Program-made: the position numbers and the translations under genes
Notes under the pieces: generated by a model
The model's database searches: none
Told to the model about the DNA's origin: nothing
What the model saw: the letters and a program-made list of their open reading frames with translations, nothing else
Shown: positions 1-5,949 of the stretch, piece after piece
Layout: each line of letters starts with the position of its first letter
Position numbering within the stretch: the first letter of the stretch is position 1
Source: DAONDQ01 sp035402645
GTDB lineage: Bacteria; Cloacimonadota; Cloacimonadia; Cloacimonadales; DAONDQ01
Direction: 5' to 3'
NCBI GenBank assembly: GCA_035402645.1
Contig: DAONDQ010000122.1
Coordinates: 1-8,268 of the forward strand
DNA length: 8,268 bases

Positions 1-2582
1 CAGCACCTGTTAAGGAAGCTGTGATGGAACCTGCTGTCAGCAAACCTGTTCAGGTTGAACCGGTTGAAGAAACAGAGAAAGTACCCCCGAAACCTGCTCC
101 GACAGCACGTCCGACAGAGATCGTTCGTGTTCCTCACGAGAAAAGTGAACCAAGGGAACACAAGCCTTCTTCTGAAAGACCACAGGAAACGGAACGCGGA
201 GAACGTCCACAGCATACACCAAGACCACCGCAACAGCAGCAGCATCAGGGTCAGTATAATCGTCCGCAGCAAGGTGGACCAAGACCCGGTGGGGATCGGT
301 ACCAGGGACAGGGAAGACAATCAGATAGACCACAGCAGCCGTATCAACGTTCCGGAGACGGAAGACGCGATGGCGGTTCTTACGATAGAGATAGAAGACC
401 ACAGGGACAGGGGCAAGGTCAAGGTCAGGGTCAAAGACCACCTTATCGGGATGATCGTTACAGGTCACAGGGTACAGGTGGTGCTCCGGGAGCCAGAACT
501 GATCAAAGACCTCCATTCAGACCGAGACCGTCATTTACACCGGTTGCCAAATCAGAAGGTGCGGATGGCAAAGCAGTCAGAATTGAAACCGAACCCGCAA
601 TTGCCCGTAAATTCGGTAAGAGCAAGGCTGGAGTTGAAGAATTCGGAGATAAGAGTAAGCATCTGAAAGCGAAGATCAGTGTCTCCAAAAAAACGAAAAA
701 ACCTACTCATGCTATCCCGACTGAAATAGAAGAAGCCGAGATTGCAAAGAATATTCGTGCCACCATGGCAAAAACCCAGAAGCGGAAAAAGTACACAAGG
801 GAACCGCAGTCACAGGATATCGTCAATGAAAACGGAGAGATCATCATTCGTGAGTTCACTTCTGTCAGTGAGCTTGCAAAGATCATGAATATGCAGCCAA
901 CGGAGATCATTGGAAAATTATTCCAGATGGGACAATTGGCGAATATAAATCAAAGGCTTGACCGTGATACATTGGAATTGATCTGCAATGAATTTGAATT
1001 TCATGCCCAATTCGAAGATGAATACGGTGCAGACCTGATTGAGAAGGAAACTGAGAAATATACGGATGCACCTGATGTTCCACGTCCACCGGTCGTTACG
1101 ATCATGGGGCATGTGGATCATGGCAAGACATCCATCCTGGATTATATCCGTGACAGTAATGTCGTAGCGGGTGAATCGGGTGGTATTACCCAGCATATTG
1201 GCGCATACCAGATTAAATATAATAACCATAAGATCACATTCCTGGATACACCGGGACATGAAGCTTTCACAGCGATGCGTGCACGTGGTGCGAATGCGAC
1301 CGATATCGCCATTATCGTTGTTGCTGCAAATGACGGTGTAATGCCTCAGACCGTTGAAGCAATCGACCATGCTCGCGCTGCAAGCACTTCCATGATAATT
1401 GCCATCAACAAGATTGACCTGCCGGATGCCAACCTGGATAAATGTATTGCCCAATTGCTTGAAAACGGCGTTTATTTGGAGCAATACGGTGGAGAGATAC
1501 CTTGGGTAAAATGTTCGGCTGTAACCGGTGCAGGAATCAATGACCTGCTGGAACTGATCCTGTTGACTTCAGAAATGAAGGAACTAACAGCCAAGCAGGA
1601 AGTACCGGCAACAGGCGTTGTGATTGAAGCGGAAAAAGACACACATATGGGAGCAGTTGTGACCATCCTTCTCCATGAAGGTACACTTTCCAAGGGTGAT
1701 GTTGTTTGTTGCGGTGCTACATTCGGACGAGTCAGAAAACTCGAAAATGAAAGATCACAGGAAATCAAAATTCTGTATCCGTCTGATGTTGCCAGGATAT
1801 TTGGTCTTAATGATGTTCCCAAGGCTGGTGACGTCCTGAACCAGGTGGCGAATGACAAGATCGCTCGTCAGATCAGTTCGGAAAGACTCCAGATACGTCT
1901 TGAGAGAGAGAAATATCATAATAAGACGAACCTGCAGAATCTGTTTACCAGGATCAAGGAAAACCAGATGTCGGAAATTAAGATCATCGTGAAGGGTGAT
2001 ACAGATGGTTCCGTTGAGGCATTGTGTGATTCTTTCCAAAAGCTTGCCACTGATGAAGTGGGAGTGAACATTATCCATAAATCCGTAGGTGGTATCATCG
2101 AAGCGGATGTAAATCTGGCTTCTGCATCAGATGCCATCATCATTGGTTTCCATGTTCGCGCCAATGCAATGGCAAAGAAGATGGCTGAAGATGAAGGTGT
2201 TGAAATCAAGACATACCAGATCATCTATAATGCCATAGAAGATGTTCGTGCTGCCATGACCGGACTCCTGAAGCCTACGTACCAGGAAAAGTTCCTTGGA
2301 AATGCGCAGGTGAAACAGGTGTTCAAGATCAAGAAGGTGGGGACGATTGCGGGTTGCTTTGTGAAGGAAGGTGTAATCCAGAGGAATTCACTTATCAGAG
2401 TGTATCGCGATGACGTGATGATCCATGAAGGGAAGCTGTCCTCTCTGAAGCATTATGCGAATGAGGCAAGCGAAGTCAAAGCAGGTTCGGATTGTGGAAT
2501 TTCCATCGAAAATTTCAATGATATCAAGGAAAATGATACAATTGAAGCCTATGTGATGGAAGAAATGGAAAAGATACTTTAA
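1..2582 (+). CDS. infB: Translation initiation factor IF-2 (5' partial)
   Basis: IF2 is the cytoplasmic GTPase that delivers fMet-tRNA to the 30S subunit and promotes 50S joining. The frame is open to the left edge (first whole codon at 3, no stop), so the GTG/ATG at 21-26 are internal and the true start lies upstream. Residues are counted from position 21. A P/Q/R/G-rich linker covers about 45-185, and an IF2_N-like helical segment about 277-335 (VSELAKIMNMQPTEIIGKL). The GTPase domain shows G1 GHVDHGKT 363-370, switch I GGIT 387-390, G3 DTPGHE 409-414, G4 NKID 463-466 and G5 SA 499-500, all intact. Domain III carries VKGDTDGS at 657-664. The fMet-tRNA-binding C-terminal domain starts near 751 (AGCFVKEGVIQRN). 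The gene ends 53 nt before rbfA, as in nusA-infB operons. The family assignment is certain; only the N-terminus is missing. Confidence 0.98.
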   Translation, partial: APVKEAVMEPAVSKPVQVEPVEETEKVPPKPAPTARPTEIVRVPHEKSEPREHKPSSERPQETERGERPQHTPRPPQQQQHQGQYNRPQQGGPRPGGDRYQGQGRQSDRPQQPYQRSGDGRRDGGSYDRDRRPQGQGQGQGQGQRPPYRDDRYRSQGTGGAPGARTDQRPPFRPRPSFTPVAKSEGADGKAVRIETEPAIARKFGKSKAGVEEFGDKSKHLKAKISVSKKTKKPTHAIPTEIEEAEIAKNIRATMAKTQKRKKYTREPQSQDIVNENGEIIIREFTSVSELAKIMNMQPTEIIGKLFQMGQLANINQRLDRDTLELICNEFEFHAQFEDEYGADLIEKETEKYTDAPDVPRPPVVTIMGHVDHGKTSILDYIRDSNVVAGESGGITQHIGAYQIKYNNHKITFLDTPGHEAFTAMRARGANATDIAIIVVAANDGVMPQTVEAIDHARAASTSMIIAINKIDLPDANLDKCIAQLLENGVYLEQYGGEIPWVKCSAVTGAGINDLLELILLTSEMKELTAKQEVPATGVVIEAEKDTHMGAVVTILLHEGTLSKGDVVCCGATFGRVRKLENERSQEIKILYPSDVARIFGLNDVPKAGDVLNQVANDKIARQISSERLQIRLEREKYHNKTNLQNLFTRIKENQMSEIKIIVKGDTDGSVEALCDSFQKLATDEVGVNIIHKSVGGIIEADVNLASASDAIIIGFHVRANAMAKKMAEDEGVEIKTYQIIYNAIEDVRAAMTGLLKPTYQEKFLGNAQVKQVFKIKKVGTIAGCFVKEGVIQRNSLIRVYRDDVMIHEGKLSSLKHYANEASEVKAGSDCGISIENFNDIKENDTIEAYVMEEMEKIL
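402..434 (+). repeat. Tandem Gln-Gly hexanucleotide repeat in infB linker
   Basis: Five consecutive CAR-GGN units plus one more Gln codon encode QGQGQGQGQGQ inside the disordered linker of IF2. The units differ at the synonymous third positions (CAG/CAA, GGA/GGG/GGT), so the repeat is kept at protein level more than as identical DNA. It is the most regular part of a wider P/Q/R/G-rich tract (roughly 150-550) with many Arg residues. Confidence 0.75.
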
Positions 2583-2586
2583 TCAT

Positions 2587-2617
2587 TTGACATCATGATA
2601 AAACTCACTATTTTAAT
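2587..2617 (+). promoter_or_regulatory. Weak sigma70-like promoter candidate before rbfA
   Basis: A perfect TTGACA lies at 2587-2592, five bases after the infB stop. Possible -10 elements are TTTAAT at 2612-2617 (19-nt spacer, one mismatch) or TATTTT at 2609-2614 (16-nt spacer, two mismatches). Initiation would fall at about 2621-2624, overlapping the rbfA Shine-Dalgarno AAAGGA (2621-2626) and leaving only a 12-15 nt leader. That weakens the case, and a chance match in AT-rich spacer DNA is plausible. Confidence 0.22.
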
Positions 2618-2635
2618 GTGAAAGGAACGGAATAG

Positions 2636-3106
2636 ATGTCAGCAATAAGAATTCAACGCTTGGAGAAGGAACTGACCAAGTTAATCAGTATTGCACTGAA
2701 TTCGAAGATCAGGGATCCCCGGTTACAATGGGTTACAATTACAGGGATCACACTAAGCAAGGATTTACATTATGCGAAGATATATATATCGCATTATAAT
2801 AACAAGGCATCCCATAGAAAAATTCTGGAGCTTCTAACCAAAGCCTCCGGTTTCATTAAAAAAGAAATAGCAGGAGCAAAACTTATGAGAACCATTCCCG
2901 AAATCTCTTTTCTCTACGATGATACTGAAGACAAGGCTGCTCACATGGACCAATTACTTGCTTCGTTGAAAGATGATTATGATGATGAAGACGTAGATGA
3001 AGATTATGATCTTGATGATTATCTGGATGATGATGAAGATTTCTTTGATGATGATTTTGATGACTATGATGATTTAGAAGACGACGAAGACGAGGATCTG
3101 AACTAA
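2636..3106 (+). CDS. rbfA: 30S ribosome-binding factor A with acidic C-terminal tail
   Basis: RbfA binds immature 30S subunits and assists late 16S rRNA maturation. The 156-residue product has the family's KH-like core at about 1-112: an N-terminal RIQRLEKELTKLI helix, the IRDPRLQWVTITGITLSKDL strand region, AKIYIS, and then KASGFIKKEIAG with the ASG kink at 70-72 and IPEISFLYDDT. The ATG at 2636 is supported by AAAGGA at 2621-2626, nine bases upstream. Most RbfA proteins are about 115-130 residues; the extra length here is residues 113-156, which hold 25 Asp and 6 Glu and no Lys or Arg. The order infB-rbfA-DHH-truB-ribF matches the classical cluster. The function of the tail is unknown; it might modulate RNA binding or contact basic partners. 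Confidence 0.95.
   Translation: MSAIRIQRLEKELTKLISIALNSKIRDPRLQWVTITGITLSKDLHYAKIYISHYNNKASHRKILELLTKASGFIKKEIAGAKLMRTIPEISFLYDDTEDKAAHMDQLLASLKDDYDDEDVDEDYDLDDYLDDDEDFFDDDFDDYDDLEDDEDEDLN
2972..3103 (+). repeat. GAT-rich low-complexity tract encoding the RbfA acidic tail
   Basis: Of 44 codons, 20 are GAT and 5 are GAC, in short runs (GAT GAT, GAT GAT GAT) broken by Tyr, Phe or Leu codons. The pattern looks like an old trinucleotide expansion that has since diverged. The aromatic and leucine residues recur every few positions among the acids. The tract ends at the rbfA stop codon (3104-3106). Confidence 0.75.
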
Positions 3107-3120
3107 TTTATCTCGTAAGG

Positions 3121-3155
3121 AAATGAGGAGTTTACAAACCGTAAACTCCTCATTT
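3121..3155 (+). terminator. Perfect 15-bp hairpin between rbfA and nrnA
   Basis: The arm AAATGAGGAGTTTAC (3121-3135) is the exact reverse complement of GTAAACTCCTCATTT (3141-3155), with a 5-nt AAACC loop. It begins 14 bases after the rbfA stop. The T run (CATTTT, 3151-3156) lies mostly in the 3' arm and is followed by ACAATT, so the U tract is short for an intrinsic terminator. Only about 19 nt separate the hairpin from the nrnA start, which leaves no room for a full promoter after it. It may be a leaky terminator, an mRNA-stabilising or processing hairpin, or a leader element of nrnA. The structure is certain; its role is not. Confidence 0.6.
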
Positions 3156-3164
3156 TACAATTAT

Positions 3165-3170
3165 GGGGGA
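3165..3170 (+). promoter_or_regulatory. Ribosome-binding site deciding the nrnA start
   Basis: GGGGGA ends four bases before ATG 3175. The alternative in-frame ATG at 3163 has only CTCCTC and AT-rich sequence upstream and itself overlaps this purine run. The site therefore favours 3175, although the spacing is on the short side. Confidence 0.55.
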
Positions 3171-3174
3171 ACTG

Positions 3175-4143
3175 ATGAAAACTTGGTGGGACGCTCTTCA
3201 ATCCCAAATCATGAATGCTTCTTCTGTGGCAATCCTGACTCATAAGGATCCTGATGGAGATGGTTTGGCAGCAGCTGTCATGATGAAGAAGTATTTCCTT
3301 TTAAAGGGGATCATGGCTGATGTCGTTCTTGAAGAACCATGTCCTTCCCTGTATTCATTCCTTGATGCCGGTGATTTGACAATTTCCTTTAAGCCAGATC
3401 TTCAATATGATTTCATTTTCATCCTTGATTGTCACGAGTTATCCAGATTGGGAATATGTGCCCCATTGACAGAGAAGGCAAAAACCATATTTGCTCTCGA
3501 CCACCATGAAAAAAGGGAAATCGTTCCAAGAGCCAATGCATTGATAGACAGTTCAGCGGTGAGTGTCGGTTGCTTGCTCCATCAATTCATGTATTCGGAA
3601 GTAAAACAATTCAATGAAGAATTCCAAGCATATTATGCAAAAGCAATTTATACAACCATTTTGAATGATACAGATAATTTCGTAAATGCGAATACGGATG
3701 TAAGTGCTTTTCAAATCTCTGCCGACTTGATGGAATTTGGGCTGAAGCCATACCAAGTGGCACATGATTTCCTGTTCAATAAACCGGCAAATGAGATGAG
3801 ATTCGTTGGTGAAGTATTGGCAACAATCGAAACCTTCCATGATGGAAGCATCCTATTCATGCATTCAACACTGGACATGCTTGCGAGAAACAACCTGGAT
3901 CAGAGTGCAACGACAAAATTAACCCGCTGGGTGAAGGGCATCGCAGGGGTCGAGGTTGTGATATATTTCAGAGAAATCAAGGAAAATGACTATCGGCTTA
4001 GCCTACGCTCTACCCATGTTGCTGTGAATAAAGTGGCAGAATTGTATGGCGGTGGCGGACATATCCTGGCAGCAGGCTGTTCTTTCATTGGAACACTGGC
4101 AGAAGTGAAGAAACAAATGCTGGAGCATTTTTCCAATATATAA
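3175..4143 (+). CDS. nrnA: DHH/DHHA1 family phosphoesterase, NrnA-like nanoRNase/pAp phosphatase
   Basis: NrnA-type enzymes degrade 2-5 nt RNAs from their ends and dephosphorylate pAp, using Mn2+ in the cytoplasm. Counting from ATG 3175 the protein has 322 residues, normal for the family. It shows motif I THKDPDGDG with H23, D27 and D29; motif II FILDCHE with D85; the DHH triad LDHHE at 109-111; and motif IV NDTDNF with D165. A C-terminal DHHA1 domain carries GGGGHILAAGCSF at 292-304. There is no RecJ-type OB or long C-terminal extension, so it is the short nanoRNase class and not RecJ. It sits between rbfA and truB, as in many bacteria, and its stop is one base before the truB start. The nanoRNase versus pAp phosphatase preference cannot be read from sequence alone. 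An upstream in-frame ATG at 3163 would add four residues. Confidence 0.9.
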   Translation: MKTWWDALQSQIMNASSVAILTHKDPDGDGLAAAVMMKKYFLLKGIMADVVLEEPCPSLYSFLDAGDLTISFKPDLQYDFIFILDCHELSRLGICAPLTEKAKTIFALDHHEKREIVPRANALIDSSAVSVGCLLHQFMYSEVKQFNEEFQAYYAKAIYTTILNDTDNFVNANTDVSAFQISADLMEFGLKPYQVAHDFLFNKPANEMRFVGEVLATIETFHDGSILFMHSTLDMLARNNLDQSATTKLTRWVKGIAGVEVVIYFREIKENDYRLSLRSTHVAVNKVAELYGGGGHILAAGCSFIGTLAEVKKQMLEHFSNI

Positions 4144-4144
4144 T

Positions 4145-5008
4145 ATGCAAGATACCGGATTTCTGCTCATCGACAAACCTGAAGGAATCACCTCATTCAA
4201 TGTTATTGCTGAATTAAGGAAGATAACCCGTATCCGTAAAATCGGGCATACCGGGACTTTGGACCCATTTGCCTCAGGATTGCTGCTTATTGCTGTCGGC
4301 AATGCGACCAGGTTTATCGAATTCTTCGGTGATGATGTGAAAACCTATGAGGTCATTGCTGAATTCGGGAAGAAAACTGATACCGGTGATATCACGGGTG
4401 AAATCATTCAAACTGATGAAGATAAGCCCGTAAATGAAACAGATATCAAGCAAATCCCGGATAAGGTGAAGCAGATCACTGAGCAAATACCACCTGTATA
4501 TTCAGCAATCAAGATTGATGGGAAAAGAGCCTATTCGCTTGCAAGAAAACAAATAGAAGTAACCATGCCTTCCAGAAGCATACGAATCTATGAATTTGCA
4601 ATCCTCGAGTTTCAATATCCGCAATTAAAATATACGTGTACAGTGAGTAAGGGAACATATATCAGGAGTTTGACGGAAACGATAGGGGAGATGCTTGGTA
4701 CCATTGCAACGACAACATCATTAAGAAGAACCAGAATAGGGAATCACTCGATTGAAGAAGGTATCCCGTTACATAATCTTGACAATGGGAATTGGAAGAA
4801 TAATCTGATTCCGATTGAGAAAATATTGGATAAATTCGAGCATCTATCTTTGAATCCCGAGCAGGGGAAGGCTTTTTGCAACGGAATGCAGATAGGAATG
4901 GAAAACAGCGTAAAAGAAGGTAAATACCTTATATTGATTCAAGGTAATCTAATTGGAATTGGAGAAATACGGAATTCGGTTCTTTCTCCCAAGAAGGTCA
5001 TAGGATGA
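4145..5008 (+). CDS. truB: tRNA pseudouridine(55) synthase
   Basis: TruB isomerises uridine 55 in the T-psi-C loop of tRNAs and also acts as a tRNA chaperone. The 287-residue protein opens with the family motif GFLLIDKPEGITSFNV. The catalytic aspartate is D40 in GHTGTLDPFASGLL. Further hallmarks are YEVIAEFGKKTDTGDITGEI, the conserved tyrosine segment IPPVYSAIKIDGKRAYSLAR, and SKGTYIRSLTETIGEMLG. The last 75 or so residues form the usual C-terminal RNA-binding extension. The ATG starts one base after the nrnA TAA and has no good Shine-Dalgarno nearby (the nearest GGAG is 19 bases upstream), so translation probably depends on ribosomes finishing nrnA. The 3' end overlaps ribF in an ATGA. Confidence 0.97.
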   Translation: MQDTGFLLIDKPEGITSFNVIAELRKITRIRKIGHTGTLDPFASGLLLIAVGNATRFIEFFGDDVKTYEVIAEFGKKTDTGDITGEIIQTDEDKPVNETDIKQIPDKVKQITEQIPPVYSAIKIDGKRAYSLARKQIEVTMPSRSIRIYEFAILEFQYPQLKYTCTVSKGTYIRSLTETIGEMLGTIATTTSLRRTRIGNHSIEEGIPLHNLDNGNWKNNLIPIEKILDKFEHLSLNPEQGKAFCNGMQIGMENSVKEGKYLILIQGNLIGIGEIRNSVLSPKKVIG

Positions 5009-5949
5009 AGTTCTTAACGCAAAAGGAATACCACTTCAAGAAGCCCGTTATTACGATGGGTAATTTCGATGGTATTCATATCGGGCACCAGAAGCTTCTG
5101 CATCTTCTCAAACGGAGGGCGGATGAAATTGGGGGAGAAAGTATCGTTGTAACCTATTATCATCACCCTTTCGAGACATTGCATAAGAAACCCTATCCCT
5201 ATCTTCTGACTGAAAAAGACAAAAAGGAAGACTTGCTGCTGCAGATGGGAATCGATCACGTATTATTCCTCAAATTTGATGATGAAATCGCAGATATGAG
5301 TGCACAGACATTTCTTGAAAATATCCTAATTGGGTTGCTTCATCCTGTTGAAATCTTTGTTGGATATGATACACATTTTGGGAGAAATCGCTGTGGAGAT
5401 TTCAAATATCTCAAGAACAATGAAGAAAAATATGGCTATATTACCCATCATATCCCACCGGTCAAGTGTTCGGGTCAGATCATCAGCAGCACGATGATAC
5501 GCAAATGTATCAGTGATGGCATGGTCGAGACTGCAAAACAATACCTGGGTCGTTTCTATTCCATTGAAGGAAAGATCGTTCATGGTGAAGGTATCGGGAG
5601 AACGATTGGGTTTCCCACGATTAACCTTCAGCCGAATGATGCACATAAACTCATTCCACGAGATGGTATCTATTTTACCTTTCTGAACGATGCGAATGGG
5701 AATCAATATTATGGCTTGACCAATATAGGATACAGTCCAACTATGAAAACAGGTCATGTACAGGAAATTGAAACCTATATACTCGATTATGAAGGGAATT
5801 TATATGATGAAAAGATCGAACTATTCTTCATCAAACGGATTAGAGATGAAGTTGAATTTACGAGCAAGGAGGAATTACAGCAGGCAATCGCTAAGGATGT
5901 TGAATTTGCCAGAAATTACATATGTCAAAATGGGGGCATGATCCAATGA
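5005..5949 (+). CDS. ribF: Bifunctional riboflavin kinase / FAD synthetase
   Basis: RibF phosphorylates riboflavin to FMN and adenylates FMN to FAD. The 314-residue protein has the usual two-domain size. The N-terminal nucleotidyltransferase domain shows MGNFDGIHIGHQKLL with GNFDG at 19-23 and HIGH at 25-28, and ends in ISSTMIRKCISDG. The C-terminal flavokinase domain shows LGRFYSIEGKIVHGEGIGR, TIGFPTINL, RDGIYF, GLTNIGYSPT and the EIETYILDYEGNLYDEKIEL segment. No catalytic motif is missing. The start ATG overlaps the truB TGA (ATGA, 5005-5008) and is preceded by GAAGG at seven bases. The stop overlaps the start of the exported-protein gene in a second ATGA. No FMN riboswitch is possible upstream, since the gene is embedded in coding sequence; control is presumably operon-wide. 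Confidence 0.97.
   Translation: MKFLTQKEYHFKKPVITMGNFDGIHIGHQKLLHLLKRRADEIGGESIVVTYYHHPFETLHKKPYPYLLTEKDKKEDLLLQMGIDHVLFLKFDDEIADMSAQTFLENILIGLLHPVEIFVGYDTHFGRNRCGDFKYLKNNEEKYGYITHHIPPVKCSGQIISSTMIRKCISDGMVETAKQYLGRFYSIEGKIVHGEGIGRTIGFPTINLQPNDAHKLIPRDGIYFTFLNDANGNQYYGLTNIGYSPTMKTGHVQEIETYILDYEGNLYDEKIELFFIKRIRDEVEFTSKEELQQAIAKDVEFARNYICQNGGMIQ
5932..5936 (+). promoter_or_regulatory. Ribosome-binding site deciding the exported-protein start
   Basis: A GGGGG run lies nine bases before ATG 5946, inside the last codons of ribF. The earlier in-frame ATG at 5922 has no purine-rich site, and starting there would put SKWGHDP, with a charged Asp, ahead of the signal peptide. ATG 5946 gives MKNLILTFIL directly, so it is the better start. 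Confidence 0.55.

Noticed and set aside
21..26. GTG/ATG as the start of infB
   Set aside because: The frame continues open to the left edge with the same style of sequence (A-P-V-K-E-A), and the N-terminal IF2 part is missing, so these are internal codons.
37..666. Long overlapping open frames on both strands inside the infB linker (37-516 minus, 55-666 plus)
   Set aside because: They arise from the biased composition of the P/Q/R/G-rich tract, resemble no family, and lie fully inside infB.
3123..3245. A 40-codon open frame starting within the hairpin, preceded by AAGGA
   Set aside because: The Shine-Dalgarno spacing is one base, the start is in the stem, the frame overlaps nrnA, and its sequence looks like no known leader peptide.
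4850..5004. FMN riboswitch upstream of ribF
   Set aside because: The sequence is the truB coding end, and ribF starts within an ATGA overlap. No conserved riboswitch core is visible.
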